Source: Pseudanabaena minima (lineage in GTDB: Bacteria; Cyanobacteriota; Cyanobacteriia; Pseudanabaenales; Pseudanabaenaceae). From it: a stretch of DNA of 64,000 bases. Position 1 is the first letter of the stretch. Each line of letters starts with the position of its first letter. This document shows positions 44,753-52,379 of this stretch, in pieces. Where the stretch lies: NCBI RefSeq assembly GCF_051131155.1, contig NZ_CP159508.1, positions 2,542,001 to 2,606,000 on the forward strand, given 5' to 3'. The position numbers were made by a program, and so were the translations under genes. The notes beneath the pieces were generated by a model. The model was not told where the DNA came from and made no database searches. It saw only the letters and a program-made list of their open reading frames with translations.

Positions 44753-45222
44753 TGATCGAAAATCTGCTCTTGCGCCTACTCCATGCAGATCCAGCAATTG
44801 TTTCTGAAAATACAGCAAATTTTAAAACAAGAACGAAAAAGGTGACTCTGTCATAGCTAGAAACGCCTTTTTACGTGGGATCAATGGCAATAAGTAGCCT
44901 AAAAAAAGGGATCTCGAAACAAGCCGTTATAAATTGTGACAATCTGTAATAAAAAATGATCCAACGACATAGTATAAACAAATAGGTTAGAAATTAAACC
45001 AATGAAATACATGAACAGCAGTCATTTGCCTATCATTTATATTTCTAGGTTCAATAAACTAGCTATTTATAAAAATAAAGTTTTTCTAAATTTCTCGAAA
45101 GAGAAAATCAGAAACAATTAAGATAGCTGCTAACAATTAAAGAACTGCAATAGTTTAGTTTCAGATTGTTAACTGTCTAAAAAATAAAAGATAATTACTC
45201 AATAACTGGAGATAACAGTATT
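44753..45222 (+). promoter_or_regulatory. Long untranslated leader and promoter region of cpcBA
   Basis: About 470 AT-rich bases precede cpcB without any recognisable gene. GGAG in actggagataacagt lies just before the ATG. Strong phycocyanin promoters with long leaders are the rule in cyanobacteria. I could not fix the transcription start or a regulatory box from sequence alone. Confidence 0.5.
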
Positions 45223-45741
45223 ATGTACGACGCATTTGCAAAGGTAGTATCCCAAGCTGATTCCAGAGGCGCTTATATCAGTGCTTCTCAAATTGATGCT
45301 CTTAACGCAATGGTTGCTGATGGCAGCAAGCGTTTGGACGCTGTAAACCGCATCACCAGCAACTCTTCTGCAATCGTAGCTAATGCTGCTCGTGCTTTGT
45401 TCGCTGAACAACCTGCTTTGATCGCTCCTGGTGGAAATGCATACACCAGCCGTCGTATGGCAGCTTGCTTGCGCGACATGGAAATCGTTTTGCGCTATGT
45501 TACCTACGCTATCTACTCTGGCGATGCAAGCATCTTGGAAGATCGTTGCCTCAATGGTTTGAGAGAAACCTATTTGGCTCTCGGTACTCCTGGTTCTTCC
45601 GTTGCTGTAGGTATCGGCAAGATGAAGGATGCAGCAATCGCAATTGCTAACGATCCTAACGGCGTAACCCGTGGCGATTGTTCCGCTCTTATGAGTGAAA
45701 TCGGTAGCTACTTCGACAAGGCTGCTGCTGCTGTTGCTTAG
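45223..45741 (+). CDS. cpcB: Phycocyanin beta subunit
   Basis: The 172-residue beta chain of C-phycocyanin binds phycocyanobilin on C82 (MAACLRDME) and C153 (GDCSAL), both present. N72 (GGNAYTSRR), the methylated asparagine of beta chains, is also present. Sequence landmarks DAVNRITSNSSAIVANAARALFAEQP and YAIYSGDASILEDRCLNGLRETYLALG are standard. It is the first gene of cpcBA; the alpha gene follows after 152 bases, and lyase genes cpcE and cpcF lie next. Codons are strongly biased (GCT, GGT and CGT with few HIP1 sites), as expected for a very highly expressed gene. Confidence 0.97.
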   Translation: MYDAFAKVVSQADSRGAYISASQIDALNAMVADGSKRLDAVNRITSNSSAIVANAARALFAEQPALIAPGGNAYTSRRMAACLRDMEIVLRYVTYAIYSGDASILEDRCLNGLRETYLALGTPGSSVAVGIGKMKDAAIAIANDPNGVTRGDCSALMSEIGSYFDKAAAAVA

Positions 45742-45893
45742 TTTTTAGTTGCTTAGTCTAGACCTTGTATAGGCTGGACTAAAGACTGAATAATTTAATT
45801 TTTTGATTTCATTCCATTGGTTCTGACTGAATTAATGAATCTTTCATCAGATCGCATTTACCTTAACAAGATTATTTTGGAGAACATCTCACA

Positions 45894-46382
45894 ATGAAAA
45901 CCCCTTTAACCGAAGCAGTATCCGCCGCCGATTCTCAAGGTCGTTTCCTCAGCTCTACCGAAGTTCAAGTTGCTTTTGGTCGTTTCCGTCAAGCTACCTC
46001 TGGTCTAGCTGCTGCTAAGGCTTTGAGCGAAAAGGCTGATTCTTTGGCTTCTGGCGCAGCTAACGCTGTATACAGCAAGTTCCCTTACACCACCTCCATG
46101 ACTGGTGCTAACTACGCTTCTACCCAAACTGGTAAAGACAAGTGTGTACGTGACATCGGCTACTACATCCGTATGGTTACATACTGCTGTGTAGTTGGTG
46201 GTACAGGTCCAATGGATGATTACTTGGTTGCTGGTATTGCTGAAATCAACCGCACCTTTGATCTTTCTCCTAGCTGGTACGTTGAAGCTCTTAAGTATGT
46301 TAAGGCTAACCATGGTTTGTCTGGAGACTCTGCTGTTGAAGCAAACTCCTACATCGACTATGCAATCAATGCACTTAGCTAA
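45894..46382 (+). CDS. cpcA: Phycocyanin alpha subunit
   Basis: The 162-residue alpha chain pairs with CpcB in the phycobilisome rod. C84 (GKDKCVRDIGYY) is the single phycocyanobilin site. MKTPLTEAVSAADSQGRFLSSTE, YYIRMVTYCCVVGGTGPMDDYLVAGIAEINRTFDLSPSWY and EANSYIDYAINALS are nearly invariant in the family. A good terminator follows. No cpcC or cpcD rod-linker gene comes next; the region proceeds straight to cpcE. CpcA is the known substrate of the CpcE/CpcF lyase. Confidence 0.97.
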   Translation: MKTPLTEAVSAADSQGRFLSSTEVQVAFGRFRQATSGLAAAKALSEKADSLASGAANAVYSKFPYTTSMTGANYASTQTGKDKCVRDIGYYIRMVTYCCVVGGTGPMDDYLVAGIAEINRTFDLSPSWYVEALKYVKANHGLSGDSAVEANSYIDYAINALS

Positions 46383-46395
46383 TTTTTTCTAAGAA

Positions 46396-46427
46396 ACAAA
46401 AAGCACCCCAATGGGGTGCTTTTTGTT
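46396..46427 (+). terminator. Rho-independent terminator of cpcBA
   Basis: acaaaaagcacccca and tggggtgctttttgt form a strong stem, followed by T residues directly after cpcA. Confidence 0.9.
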
Positions 46428-46437
46428 TTCAAGCCAA

Positions 46438-46474
46438 GCATAAAAGGCGGCGTAAAGCGCTGCCTTTTATGCTT
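46438..46474. repeat. Near-perfect hairpin before cpcE
   Basis: The arms agcataaaaggcggcg and gcgctgccttttatgct differ at one position around taaa. It is 26 bases upstream of the cpcE ATG. Confidence 0.7.
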
Positions 46475-46500
46475 ATGTAGTACAAGGTCACATTAAAATT

Positions 46501-47316
46501 ATGAACGAAGAAACTGGTATTCCCGACGATAATTTATTAACCATTGAACAGGCGATCGCGAATCTTCAAAGTGAAGACTTAGGATTACGAGTTTATGCGG
46601 CTTGGTGGTTGGGGCGGTTTCGGGTGAATGTACCAGAAGCGATCGATCTTTTAATTGCAGCTTTAGCTGACGAAGCCGATCGCACTGAAGCTGGTGGCTA
46701 TCCATTACGACGCAATGCAGCGAGAGCGTTAGGGAAATTAGGAGATCGTCGTGCTGTACCTGCATTAATCAAATCTTTGGAATGCGAAGACTTTTATGTA
46801 CGTGAAGCTGTAGCTCAATCGTTAGAAATGTTGGGTGATGATTCCTGCATACCTTACCTAATTGAGTTAATCAAAAATCCTAACTCTGAAGCTAGTGCCG
46901 ACTCAGAACCAGAACATCCTTACGATGCATTTCTCGAAGCATTGGGAACTTTAAGGGCAGTCAAAGCGATTCCGCACATTTTGCCATTTTTAGATCATCC
47001 GATTCCTAAAGTACAATATGCTGCGGCTAGAGCGATGTATCAGCTTTCGGAGCCTGCGGTTGCCGATCAATATGGCGATCGCTTAGTTGCGGCTCTTGCT
47101 AATGATGACTTGCAACTACGGCGTACAGTTCTTTCGGACTTGGGGGCGATCGGTTATTTATCAGCAGCAGAAGCGATCGGTAATACGATGGCAGAAAATA
47201 GTCTTAAGTTAATTTCTCTTAAAGGTTTGTTAGAAAAACAAATAGTTCTGGCGACTCCACCCGATTTGACGGATGGAGCAATTAGAGTGATGGCATTGAT
47301 GGATGAGTTGTTATAA
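46501..47316 (+). CDS. cpcE: Phycocyanobilin lyase subunit CpcE
   Basis: The 271-residue HEAT-repeat protein forms with CpcF the lyase that attaches phycocyanobilin to C84 of CpcA. Landmarks are LTIEQAIANLQSEDLGLRVYAAWWLGRFRV, TEAGGYPLRRNAARALGKLGDRRAVPALIKSLECEDFYVREAVAQSLE and PYDAFLEALGTLRAVKAIPHILPFLDHPIPKVQYAAARAMYQL. It lies 118 bases after cpcA and 233 bases before cpcF. Its last 13 codons are duplicated in decayed form at 47474-47512, past two hairpins. Confidence 0.96.
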   Translation: MNEETGIPDDNLLTIEQAIANLQSEDLGLRVYAAWWLGRFRVNVPEAIDLLIAALADEADRTEAGGYPLRRNAARALGKLGDRRAVPALIKSLECEDFYVREAVAQSLEMLGDDSCIPYLIELIKNPNSEASADSEPEHPYDAFLEALGTLRAVKAIPHILPFLDHPIPKVQYAAARAMYQLSEPAVADQYGDRLVAALANDDLQLRRTVLSDLGAIGYLSAAEAIGNTMAENSLKLISLKGLLEKQIVLATPPDLTDGAIRVMALMDELL

Positions 47317-47347
47317 ATAAAAGGGTCGCCATGCGACCCTTTTATTT
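47315..47347 (+). terminator. Terminator hairpin after cpcE
   Basis: aaataaaagggtcgc and its complement enclose cat, immediately at the cpcE stop codon, with T-rich sequence behind. Confidence 0.85.
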
Positions 47348-47388
47348 ATTTATTTTTATTTATTTTTACAGCGCTTTGTGTTCAAGCC

Positions 47389-47449
47389 CGAACCAAGAAT
47401 AAATTTGAAAGCGTTGCTTCGCAACGCTTTCAAATTTATTCTTGGTTCG
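47389..47449. repeat. Perfect hairpin with 29-bp arms
   Basis: The arms begin cgaaccaagaataaatttg and end in gcgttgc, with apex ttc. It sits between cpcE and the relic of its duplicated 3' end. Confidence 0.9.
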
Positions 47450-47473
47450 TTTGATTGGCAATAGCTGTATGAT

Positions 47474-47512
47474 GCAATTAGAGTTTTGGTACTGATGGAT
47501 GATTTATTGTAG
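47474..47512 (+). pseudogene. Relic of a second cpcE 3' end
   Basis: Thirteen codons read AIRVLVLMDDLL-stop against AIRVMALMDELL-stop at the true cpcE end (47278-47316). 31 of 39 bases are identical, and most of the differences are synonymous or conservative. The preceding bases do not align beyond a few codons. It looks like the tail of a former cpcE copy left behind after the hairpins inserted or the tail was replaced. Confidence 0.7.
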
Positions 47513-47549
47513 AGTAGAGGAGCGCAAAGAGCTTCTCTAACCTATCTAT

Positions 47550-48398
47550 ATGACTGATCGCCTTTCCCAACTTATCCAAGCTGTAGAAGAAGCAGATTCT
47601 TCCAAACTATTGCTCGAAGCAGTACAAAATCTGGCGGCAGCTCGTTTAGAAGGTGCTATTCCCATATTGATTGAGGCGCTAAGTTATAACAATCCAGGAG
47701 CCGCAGTTGCATCTGTAGACGGATTAATTTTACTGGGAAGTGCGGCTGTACCGCCTTTGCTCGAACTCCTAGATATGCATAATTACACAGCACGCGCATG
47801 GGCTATTCGAGCTTTAGCAGGGATTGGAGATCCAAGGGGGCTGGTAACTTTGCTTGGAGTGGCAACTGCGGACTTTGCGATGAGTGTACGTCGCGCCGCC
47901 GTTAAGGGTTTAGGTACAATGAAATGGCATTGGTTTCCTGATGAGCTAAGGGAGATCGCTCAAGAAGAAGCCTTGGATGCCTTATTATTTGTAGCGCAAC
48001 AGGATGAAGAATGGGTGGTGCGCTATGCATCAGTGGTGGGCTTGCAATCCTTGGCGATCGCGATTGCTGATGCCCATCCTATTTGGCTAGCGGAAATTCA
48101 AACGCAATTCAATTTGATGTCTTGCAATGATGAGGTTCTCGCCATTCGGGGGCGGGTTTGGCTAGCGCAACAAAAGCTTCAGCAAAAAATTCAACAACTT
48201 AAATCTGATAGTTTTCATAAGTCCATAGAAATAAAAGAGACTGAAGAGAAAAAATCGCCACTTACTTCTAATGATTGGCAAGATATTCTCAATCAACTTT
48301 ATGAAATTAAGCGACAAGAGCGCATTAATTCTGGCAGCGAAGGTGATCCACGTCGGTTTCAGCAATTAGCAGCAGCAATCACCGAGACAAATAATTAA
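47550..48398 (+). CDS. cpcF: Phycocyanobilin lyase subunit CpcF, extended C-terminus
   Basis: Residues 1-210 are the CpcF HEAT-repeat protein (LSQLIQAVEEADSSKLLLEAVQNLAAA, PGAAVASVDGLILLGSAAVPPLLELLD, YTARAWAIRALAGIGDP, SVRRAAVKGLGTMKWHWFP). It is the partner of CpcE for attaching phycocyanobilin to CpcA. The last 70 residues (KSDSFHKSIEIKETEEKK onwards, then SNDWQDILNQLYEIKRQERINSGSEGDPRRFQQLAAAI) extend beyond the usual length. The DPRRFQQLAA pattern is suggestive of a linker-like or membrane-free helical tail, but I cannot name it. Confidence 0.93.
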   Translation: MTDRLSQLIQAVEEADSSKLLLEAVQNLAAARLEGAIPILIEALSYNNPGAAVASVDGLILLGSAAVPPLLELLDMHNYTARAWAIRALAGIGDPRGLVTLLGVATADFAMSVRRAAVKGLGTMKWHWFPDELREIAQEEALDALLFVAQQDEEWVVRYASVVGLQSLAIAIADAHPIWLAEIQTQFNLMSCNDEVLAIRGRVWLAQQKLQQKIQQLKSDSFHKSIEIKETEEKKSPLTSNDWQDILNQLYEIKRQERINSGSEGDPRRFQQLAAAITETNN

Positions 48399-48441
48399 TA
48401 GCAAAACAGAAAATGGCTACGCCATTTTCTGTTTTGCTATT
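48398..48441. terminator. Perfect hairpin after cpcF
   Basis: aatagcaaaacagaaaatgg-type arms of about 20 bases meet at the apex tac in ggc-tac-gcc. It begins at the cpcF stop and lies between convergent genes, so it may terminate both. Confidence 0.8.
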
Positions 48442-48454
48442 ACGACAGTAATCC

Positions 48455-48874
48455 TCAAGGAATTTCCTCACGTTTTTCTCTAAAACCCAGCTCCATTAAG
48501 GCTTTACGGATTTTTGCTTTAGAAGGCTGAACCTTGGGCATGGCTAAATTAAGCTCTCTCGCCGTTTCTAGCATTTGCCTAATCAAAATATCCAGCAAGT
48601 TATCATCCACATCTTCAGGAACCTGCTCAATCCTGCCTTGATAAGCCAAGGTATACAGCTCTAAATGATGCTTGCCCATGATTTTGGCTAGTTTTCGCAA
48701 TGTTTCAGGCGTAGGACAAGTTCCTTTAAAGCAAGCACCACGTAGTCTTGGTTGTGGCACACCAGCCAACTCGGCAAGATGGTTCATACTAATGTCTTGT
48801 TCTTCTAGATATTGAAGAACGTATAGCCCTAGCGGTGAGCAATCTTCGTTTTTGACTTGTAACCTTGGTGGCAT
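48455..48874 (-). CDS. Small XRE-like helix-turn-helix protein
   Basis: The 139-residue protein has a helix-turn-helix of the XRE kind in residues about 15-60 (LGLYVLQYLEEQDISMNHLAELAGVPQPRLRGACFKGTCPTPETLRKLAKIMG). The C-terminal half is helical (DDNLLDILIRQMLETARELNL) and ends in a basic tail (KAKIRKALMELGFREKREE). The spacing of a hydrophobic PQPRLRG in place of the usual recognition helix is somewhat atypical. It is a single gene convergent with cpcF. The target operator is not evident. Confidence 0.75.
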   Translation of the reverse strand: MPPRLQVKNEDCSPLGLYVLQYLEEQDISMNHLAELAGVPQPRLRGACFKGTCPTPETLRKLAKIMGKHHLELYTLAYQGRIEQVPEDVDDNLLDILIRQMLETARELNLAMPKVQPSKAKIRKALMELGFREKREEIP

Positions 48875-49016
48875 TTTTTAATATCAACAATTTTTGTTAG
48901 ATTTTTGAGAAAGGAAATTAATCTAACATCACTGAATGATTTTATACCAATTATAGCGATCACCTTTACTGGAAGAGTAAACAAGAGGCTAAAGCTCTTT
49001 ATTTATAGCAGTGCAA

Positions 49017-49077
49017 ACATAAACTCAAAAGATAAGTGGCGGCGCAAAGCGCCGCCACTTATCTTTTGAGTTTATGT
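49017..49077. repeat. Perfect hairpin with 29-bp arms upstream of the rhodanese gene
   Basis: The arms begin acataaactcaaaagataag and end gcggcgc, with apex aaa. Flanking atagcag and ttgctatat extend it as imperfect outer arms. Confidence 0.9.
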
Positions 49078-49148
49078 AAAAAAATATTTTTGTTAAAATA
49101 TTGCTATATAGTGATATAGTCAATTAAAGAATTCGACTTATAATTACT

Positions 49149-49685
49149 ATGACTGCACAATCAAATCTATCTCAACTAACGGAAATTGGGGCACTAGAAC
49201 TCAACCAGAAGCTAAATTTACAGCAAGTCATTTTACTAGATGTCCGCGAATCCAGTGAGTACGCAGGGGAGCATATTACAGGTTCCATTTCCCTTCCCCT
49301 GTCAACTTTTGAGGCAGATCAAGTCGCACAATTTGGAGATCAGCCTCTAGTTCTCTGTTGTCAGTCAGGAATGCGTTCCTCTAAGGCTTCTCAAAAACTA
49401 CTAAATTATGGATTTCATAATATTTCCCAACTCAAAGGGGGGCTAGCAAGTTGGAAAGCTGCGGGACTCAAGACAAATAAATCCCCAAATGCCCCGATTA
49501 GTCTATTTCGCCAAGTGCAGATTGTAGCAGGTTTTCTAGTAGTGATCGGAACTGGATTAGGCGCATTTGTATCTCCTTGGTTCCTACTATTGAGTGGATT
49601 TGTCGGCTGTGGTTTAGTCTTCGCAGGGGTTAGCAATACCTGTGCGATGGGTCAGCTCTTAGCAAAACTTCCTTATAACCGTTAG
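49149..49685 (+). CDS. Rhodanese-like protein with C-terminal membrane segment (YgaP-like)
   Basis: Residues 1-100 are a rhodanese domain with LDVRESSEYAGEHI and the active loop C71-Q-S-G-M-R (C70 also cysteine). The last 70 residues hold two membrane helices (FRQVQIVAGFLVVIGTGLGAFVSPWFLLLSGFVGCGLVFAG) of the DUF2892 type, ending SNTCAMGQLLAKLPYNR. Together it resembles E. coli YgaP, a membrane-anchored sulphur transferase. The active cysteine probably carries persulphide. It is a single gene on the plus strand, with the nearest partner unrelated. Confidence 0.9.
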   Translation: MTAQSNLSQLTEIGALELNQKLNLQQVILLDVRESSEYAGEHITGSISLPLSTFEADQVAQFGDQPLVLCCQSGMRSSKASQKLLNYGFHNISQLKGGLASWKAAGLKTNKSPNAPISLFRQVQIVAGFLVVIGTGLGAFVSPWFLLLSGFVGCGLVFAGVSNTCAMGQLLAKLPYNR

Positions 49686-49784
49686 GACGGGTGGGAATTC
49701 GAGATGCCAATCCTACAGCATTTATCGATTAGACAAACCATCATAATTTTTTTTAAAAGGCTTACTTCGCAACCCTTTTATACC

Positions 49785-49874
49785 AGAGCACAAAATGGCG
49801 TAGCCATTTTGTGCTCTGAAAACCCTTACTGAGTTTGTTTTTTAATCCCCAAAAGTGTTGCCACACTTTCGGGG
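49785..49874. repeat. Two-hairpin element, copy B (reverse orientation)
   Basis: Hairpin agagcacaaaatggc (apex gta), spacer aaaacccttactgagtttg, then hairpin ccccaaaagtgttgccacac-type. The order is reversed relative to copies A and D. Confidence 0.85.
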
Positions 49875-49905
49875 ATCAGTATTAGATCATGTCAAAATAA
49901 ACATT

Positions 49906-50583
49906 ATGAAACCAATTCGTATTTTCTATTTCTCAGATGTTCTTTGTATTTGGGCTTACATTGCTCAAATTCGTTTAGAAGAACTAAAGCTCGCCTTCCC
50001 TGACAATATTGAAATTGAGTATCACTTTGTTTCCGTATTTGGAAATGCCCATGAAAAATTAGAGAAGGGATGGCGCGATCGTGGAGGATTAACAGGTTAT
50101 AGCAATCATGTTAAAGAGACTGCAAGTAAGTTTGAACATATATCTGTTCACCCTGATGTTTGGACTCAAGAGATTCCTGCTTCTTCACTGTCGGCACATT
50201 TATTTCTGCGTGCGGTGCAATTGCTAGAAGAGAAAGGGTTCGTGCCGAAATCTGACAAGGTACTAGAAAAGACAACTTGGGCATTTCGCGAAGCCTTTTT
50301 TACCCAACTTGCCAACATCAGCGATCGCCATATCCAGTTTGAAATTGCCAAAAAACTCAAATTACCGAAAAAAGCAATTCAATCCATTATTGATAGTGGT
50401 GAAGCCTATGCCAGTCTATTTAAAGATATGGAATTAGTGAAAGAGCATAATGTCACCGTCAGTCCTACTCTCATTTTTAATGAAGGCAGGCAAAGACTCA
50501 ATGGCAATGTTGGTTATCGAGTAATCGAAGCAAATATTCGTGAGTTACTCCACAACCCTGCTAGTGAGCATTCTTGGTGTTAA
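49906..50583 (+). CDS. DsbA-family thioredoxin-fold protein (FrnE-like) lacking the second cysteine
   Basis: The 225-residue protein (ATG at 49906, instead of the GTG at 49855 inside a repeat) has the DsbA/FrnE layout: N-terminal IRIFYFSDVLC-x-W, a helical insertion and the C-terminal VSPTLIFNEGRQRLNGNVGYRVIEANI. The usual CPWC is CIWA here: C14 remains, A17 replaces the second cysteine. It is therefore not a normal dithiol oxidase. A GST- or isomerase-like role, or glutathione adduct chemistry on C14, is possible. Its 3' end overlaps livG by 4 bases, convergent. Confidence 0.85.
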   Translation: MKPIRIFYFSDVLCIWAYIAQIRLEELKLAFPDNIEIEYHFVSVFGNAHEKLEKGWRDRGGLTGYSNHVKETASKFEHISVHPDVWTQEIPASSLSAHLFLRAVQLLEEKGFVPKSDKVLEKTTWAFREAFFTQLANISDRHIQFEIAKKLKLPKKAIQSIIDSGEAYASLFKDMELVKEHNVTVSPTLIFNEGRQRLNGNVGYRVIEANIRELLHNPASEHSWC

Positions 50584-51356
50584 CCTTCATCACCAAGATA
50601 AGCCTCAATCACAGCCCGATCGCTTTTGACAATTTCAGGTTTGCCGATCGCAATTAGCTGTCCAAAATCTAATACGGCAATGCGATCGCAAAGTCCCATA
50701 ACTAGGGGAACATGATGCTCAATCAACAAAATTGTTAGGGCAAAGCGATCGCGCAAACTGCGGATAAAATCACTGAGTTGTCCTTTTTCGTTGGGATTCA
50801 TCCCTGCGGCAGGTTCATCTAAAAGTAATAACTTTGGTTGCAGGGCAAGGGCACGAGCAATCTCCAGCCGACGCTGATCACCATAGGAGAAGTTTTTGGC
50901 TTTGACACCAGCACGATCACTTAGTCCCACCAGTTCCAATAGTTCTAAGGCTCGATCGTAGGTTTGCTTTTCTTCTTTATGAGTTGGTGGTAGACCTAAA
51001 ACTCCATTCCAAATCCCTGTAGTAGTTCTGAGATGTCGAGCGATCGCTACATTTTCTAGCGCCGAAAGTTCACCAAATAAACGGATATTCTGAAATGTGC
51101 GGGCAATTCCAAATTTCGCGATTTGATAGGGACGGCGATTAGTAATTTCTTGACCAGCGTAGAGAACCTTGCCACTACTAGGAGCAATTAGTCCTGTAAT
51201 AGTATTAAACAGAGTCGTTTTACCTGCTCCATTGGGTCCAATCACACCAAAGATTTCATTTTCCTGTACATCAAAGGACACCTCATTTACTGCCACTAAG
51301 CCCCCAAATCGGCGAGTTACTTGCTGTACACCTAGAGTTGATTGACCTACGTTCAT
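50580..51356 (-). CDS. livG: Branched-chain (or neutral) amino acid ABC transporter ATPase, LivG-like
   Basis: The 258-residue ATPase has Walker A GPNGAGKTTLF, the signature FSYGDQRRLEIARALA and Walker B LLLDEPAAGMNP. It has the LivG-specific long insertion between helices (IRLFGELSALENVAIARHLRTTTGIWNG) and a C-terminal EAYLGDEG. It would energise a LivHM-type permease. A livM-like permease lies 1.7 kb away on the same strand, but an unrelated ankyrin gene and an L,D-transpeptidase gene intervene. The other subunits (livF, livH, binding protein) are not seen. Confidence 0.93.
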   Translation of the reverse strand: MNVGQSTLGVQQVTRRFGGLVAVNEVSFDVQENEIFGVIGPNGAGKTTLFNTITGLIAPSSGKVLYAGQEITNRRPYQIAKFGIARTFQNIRLFGELSALENVAIARHLRTTTGIWNGVLGLPPTHKEEKQTYDRALELLELVGLSDRAGVKAKNFSYGDQRRLEIARALALQPKLLLLDEPAAGMNPNEKGQLSDFIRSLRDRFALTILLIEHHVPLVMGLCDRIAVLDFGQLIAIGKPEIVKSDRAVIEAYLGDEG

Positions 51357-51391
51357 AAAATTTGTAAAGCTACCATATTTGATGCTGTCCT

Positions 51392-52129
51392 ATGAATACA
51401 TTAAACCCTCTTAAGTTAATCTTTTTGACATTAACAGGATTAGCGATCGCGACAACTTTTCTACCAAAAATCGTAGAGGCATCTTCTGCCCTAATTGAAA
51501 TTGATCCACCCCATAACTCACCTACACTCAAACTAAAGAAAATAAGAAAGACTAACCAAAATACGATCTTGCTAAAAGCAGTGAGAACAGGAAATCTTGT
51601 TGCCGCCCAAAAAGCTCTATCTTGTAAAGCCGACCCAAATGCTCAAGAACAAAATGGTGAGACAGCTTTAATGATTGCGTCTGCAAATAATCATATGGAG
51701 ATTGTGAAACTTTTGTTAGCTTATGGGGCAAATGTTAATGGAGGAAGTTGGATTGTAGGATACCCTCTGATAGAAGCATCAAGAGAAGGAAATCTTGAAA
51801 TCGCCAAGTTACTTTTAGAAAAAGGAGCTGATGTCAATATTATGTCTGACGAAGGATTTACGGCTCTAGATGCAGCTATCGTCAAAAATCAGGTTGAGGT
51901 GGTTCAACTCCTACTAAACAAAGGTGCAAATCCTAATCGTTATGTTGCAGGTGCAACCCCACTCTATGATGCGGCAGGGTATGGATATACCAAAATTGTC
52001 AGTCTTTTGATTGAGCATGGAGCCGATATTAACGCCAAGTCGTTTGGTAGGACAACACCATTAGCGATCGCCATTCAAAACAACCATCTTGATGTGGTCA
52101 ACTTGATAAAGAAAGCAGGCGCAAAATAA
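51392..52129 (+). CDS. Exported ankyrin-repeat protein
   Basis: The 245-residue protein has an N-terminal hydrophobic segment (LKLIFLTLTGLAIATTFLPKIVEASS) that looks like a signal peptide or anchor. About five ankyrin repeats follow (LLKAVRTGNLVAAQKALSC, NGETALMIASANNHMEIVKLLLAYGA, YPLIEASREGNLEIAKLLLEKGAD, FTALDAAIVKNQVEVVQLLLNKGA, ATPLYDAAGYGYTKIVSLLIEHGAD, TTPLAIAIQNNHLDVVNLIKKAGA; the first is short). It is divergent from livG. No partner can be inferred from the surroundings. Such repeats bind other proteins. Confidence 0.88.
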   Translation: MNTLNPLKLIFLTLTGLAIATTFLPKIVEASSALIEIDPPHNSPTLKLKKIRKTNQNTILLKAVRTGNLVAAQKALSCKADPNAQEQNGETALMIASANNHMEIVKLLLAYGANVNGGSWIVGYPLIEASREGNLEIAKLLLEKGADVNIMSDEGFTALDAAIVKNQVEVVQLLLNKGANPNRYVAGATPLYDAAGYGYTKIVSLLIEHGADINAKSFGRTTPLAIAIQNNHLDVVNLIKKAGAK

Positions 52130-52133
52130 TACC

Positions 52134-52224
52134 AAAACACAAAATGGCGTAGCCATTTTGTGTTTTTAAAACCCCTACTGGGTTTGGTTTTTAATTTCTA
52201 AAAGTGTTACCACTCTTTCGTGAG
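52134..52224. repeat. Two-hairpin element, copy C
   Basis: Hairpin aaaacacaaaatggc (apex gta), spacer aaaacccctactgggtttgg, then a decayed second hairpin (ctaaaagtgttaccactctttcgtgag). Same orientation as copy B. It starts 4 bases after the ankyrin stop codon. Confidence 0.8.
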
Positions 52225-52231
52225 TTGTTAT

Positions 52232-52306
52232 ATAGCTATAGCCACCTGTATCAGGACATAAAACCCAGATAGTGTGAGGCGGCGCTTCGCGCCGCTTCAC
52301 ACTATC
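52232..52306. repeat. Left half of the TATAGCT-type nested element with its own hairpin
   Basis: tatagctatagccacctgta then tcaggacataaaacccag matches the 16927-17044 outer arm, but the tip is different (gatagtgtgaggcggcgc, apex ttc, one mismatch). Confidence 0.75.
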
Positions 52307-52311
52307 ACTAT

Positions 52312-52364
52312 AAAGAGAAATTTTTGAAAGCGACGCGAAGCGTCGCTTTCAAAAATTTCTCTTT
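52312..52364. terminator. Perfect 25-bp hairpin behind the L,D-transpeptidase gene
   Basis: The arms begin aaagagaaatttttgaaagc, with apex gaa. It is the 3' side of the minus-strand gene that ends at 52380. Confidence 0.8.
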
Positions 52365-52379
52365 AATTAAGCTGTAATT

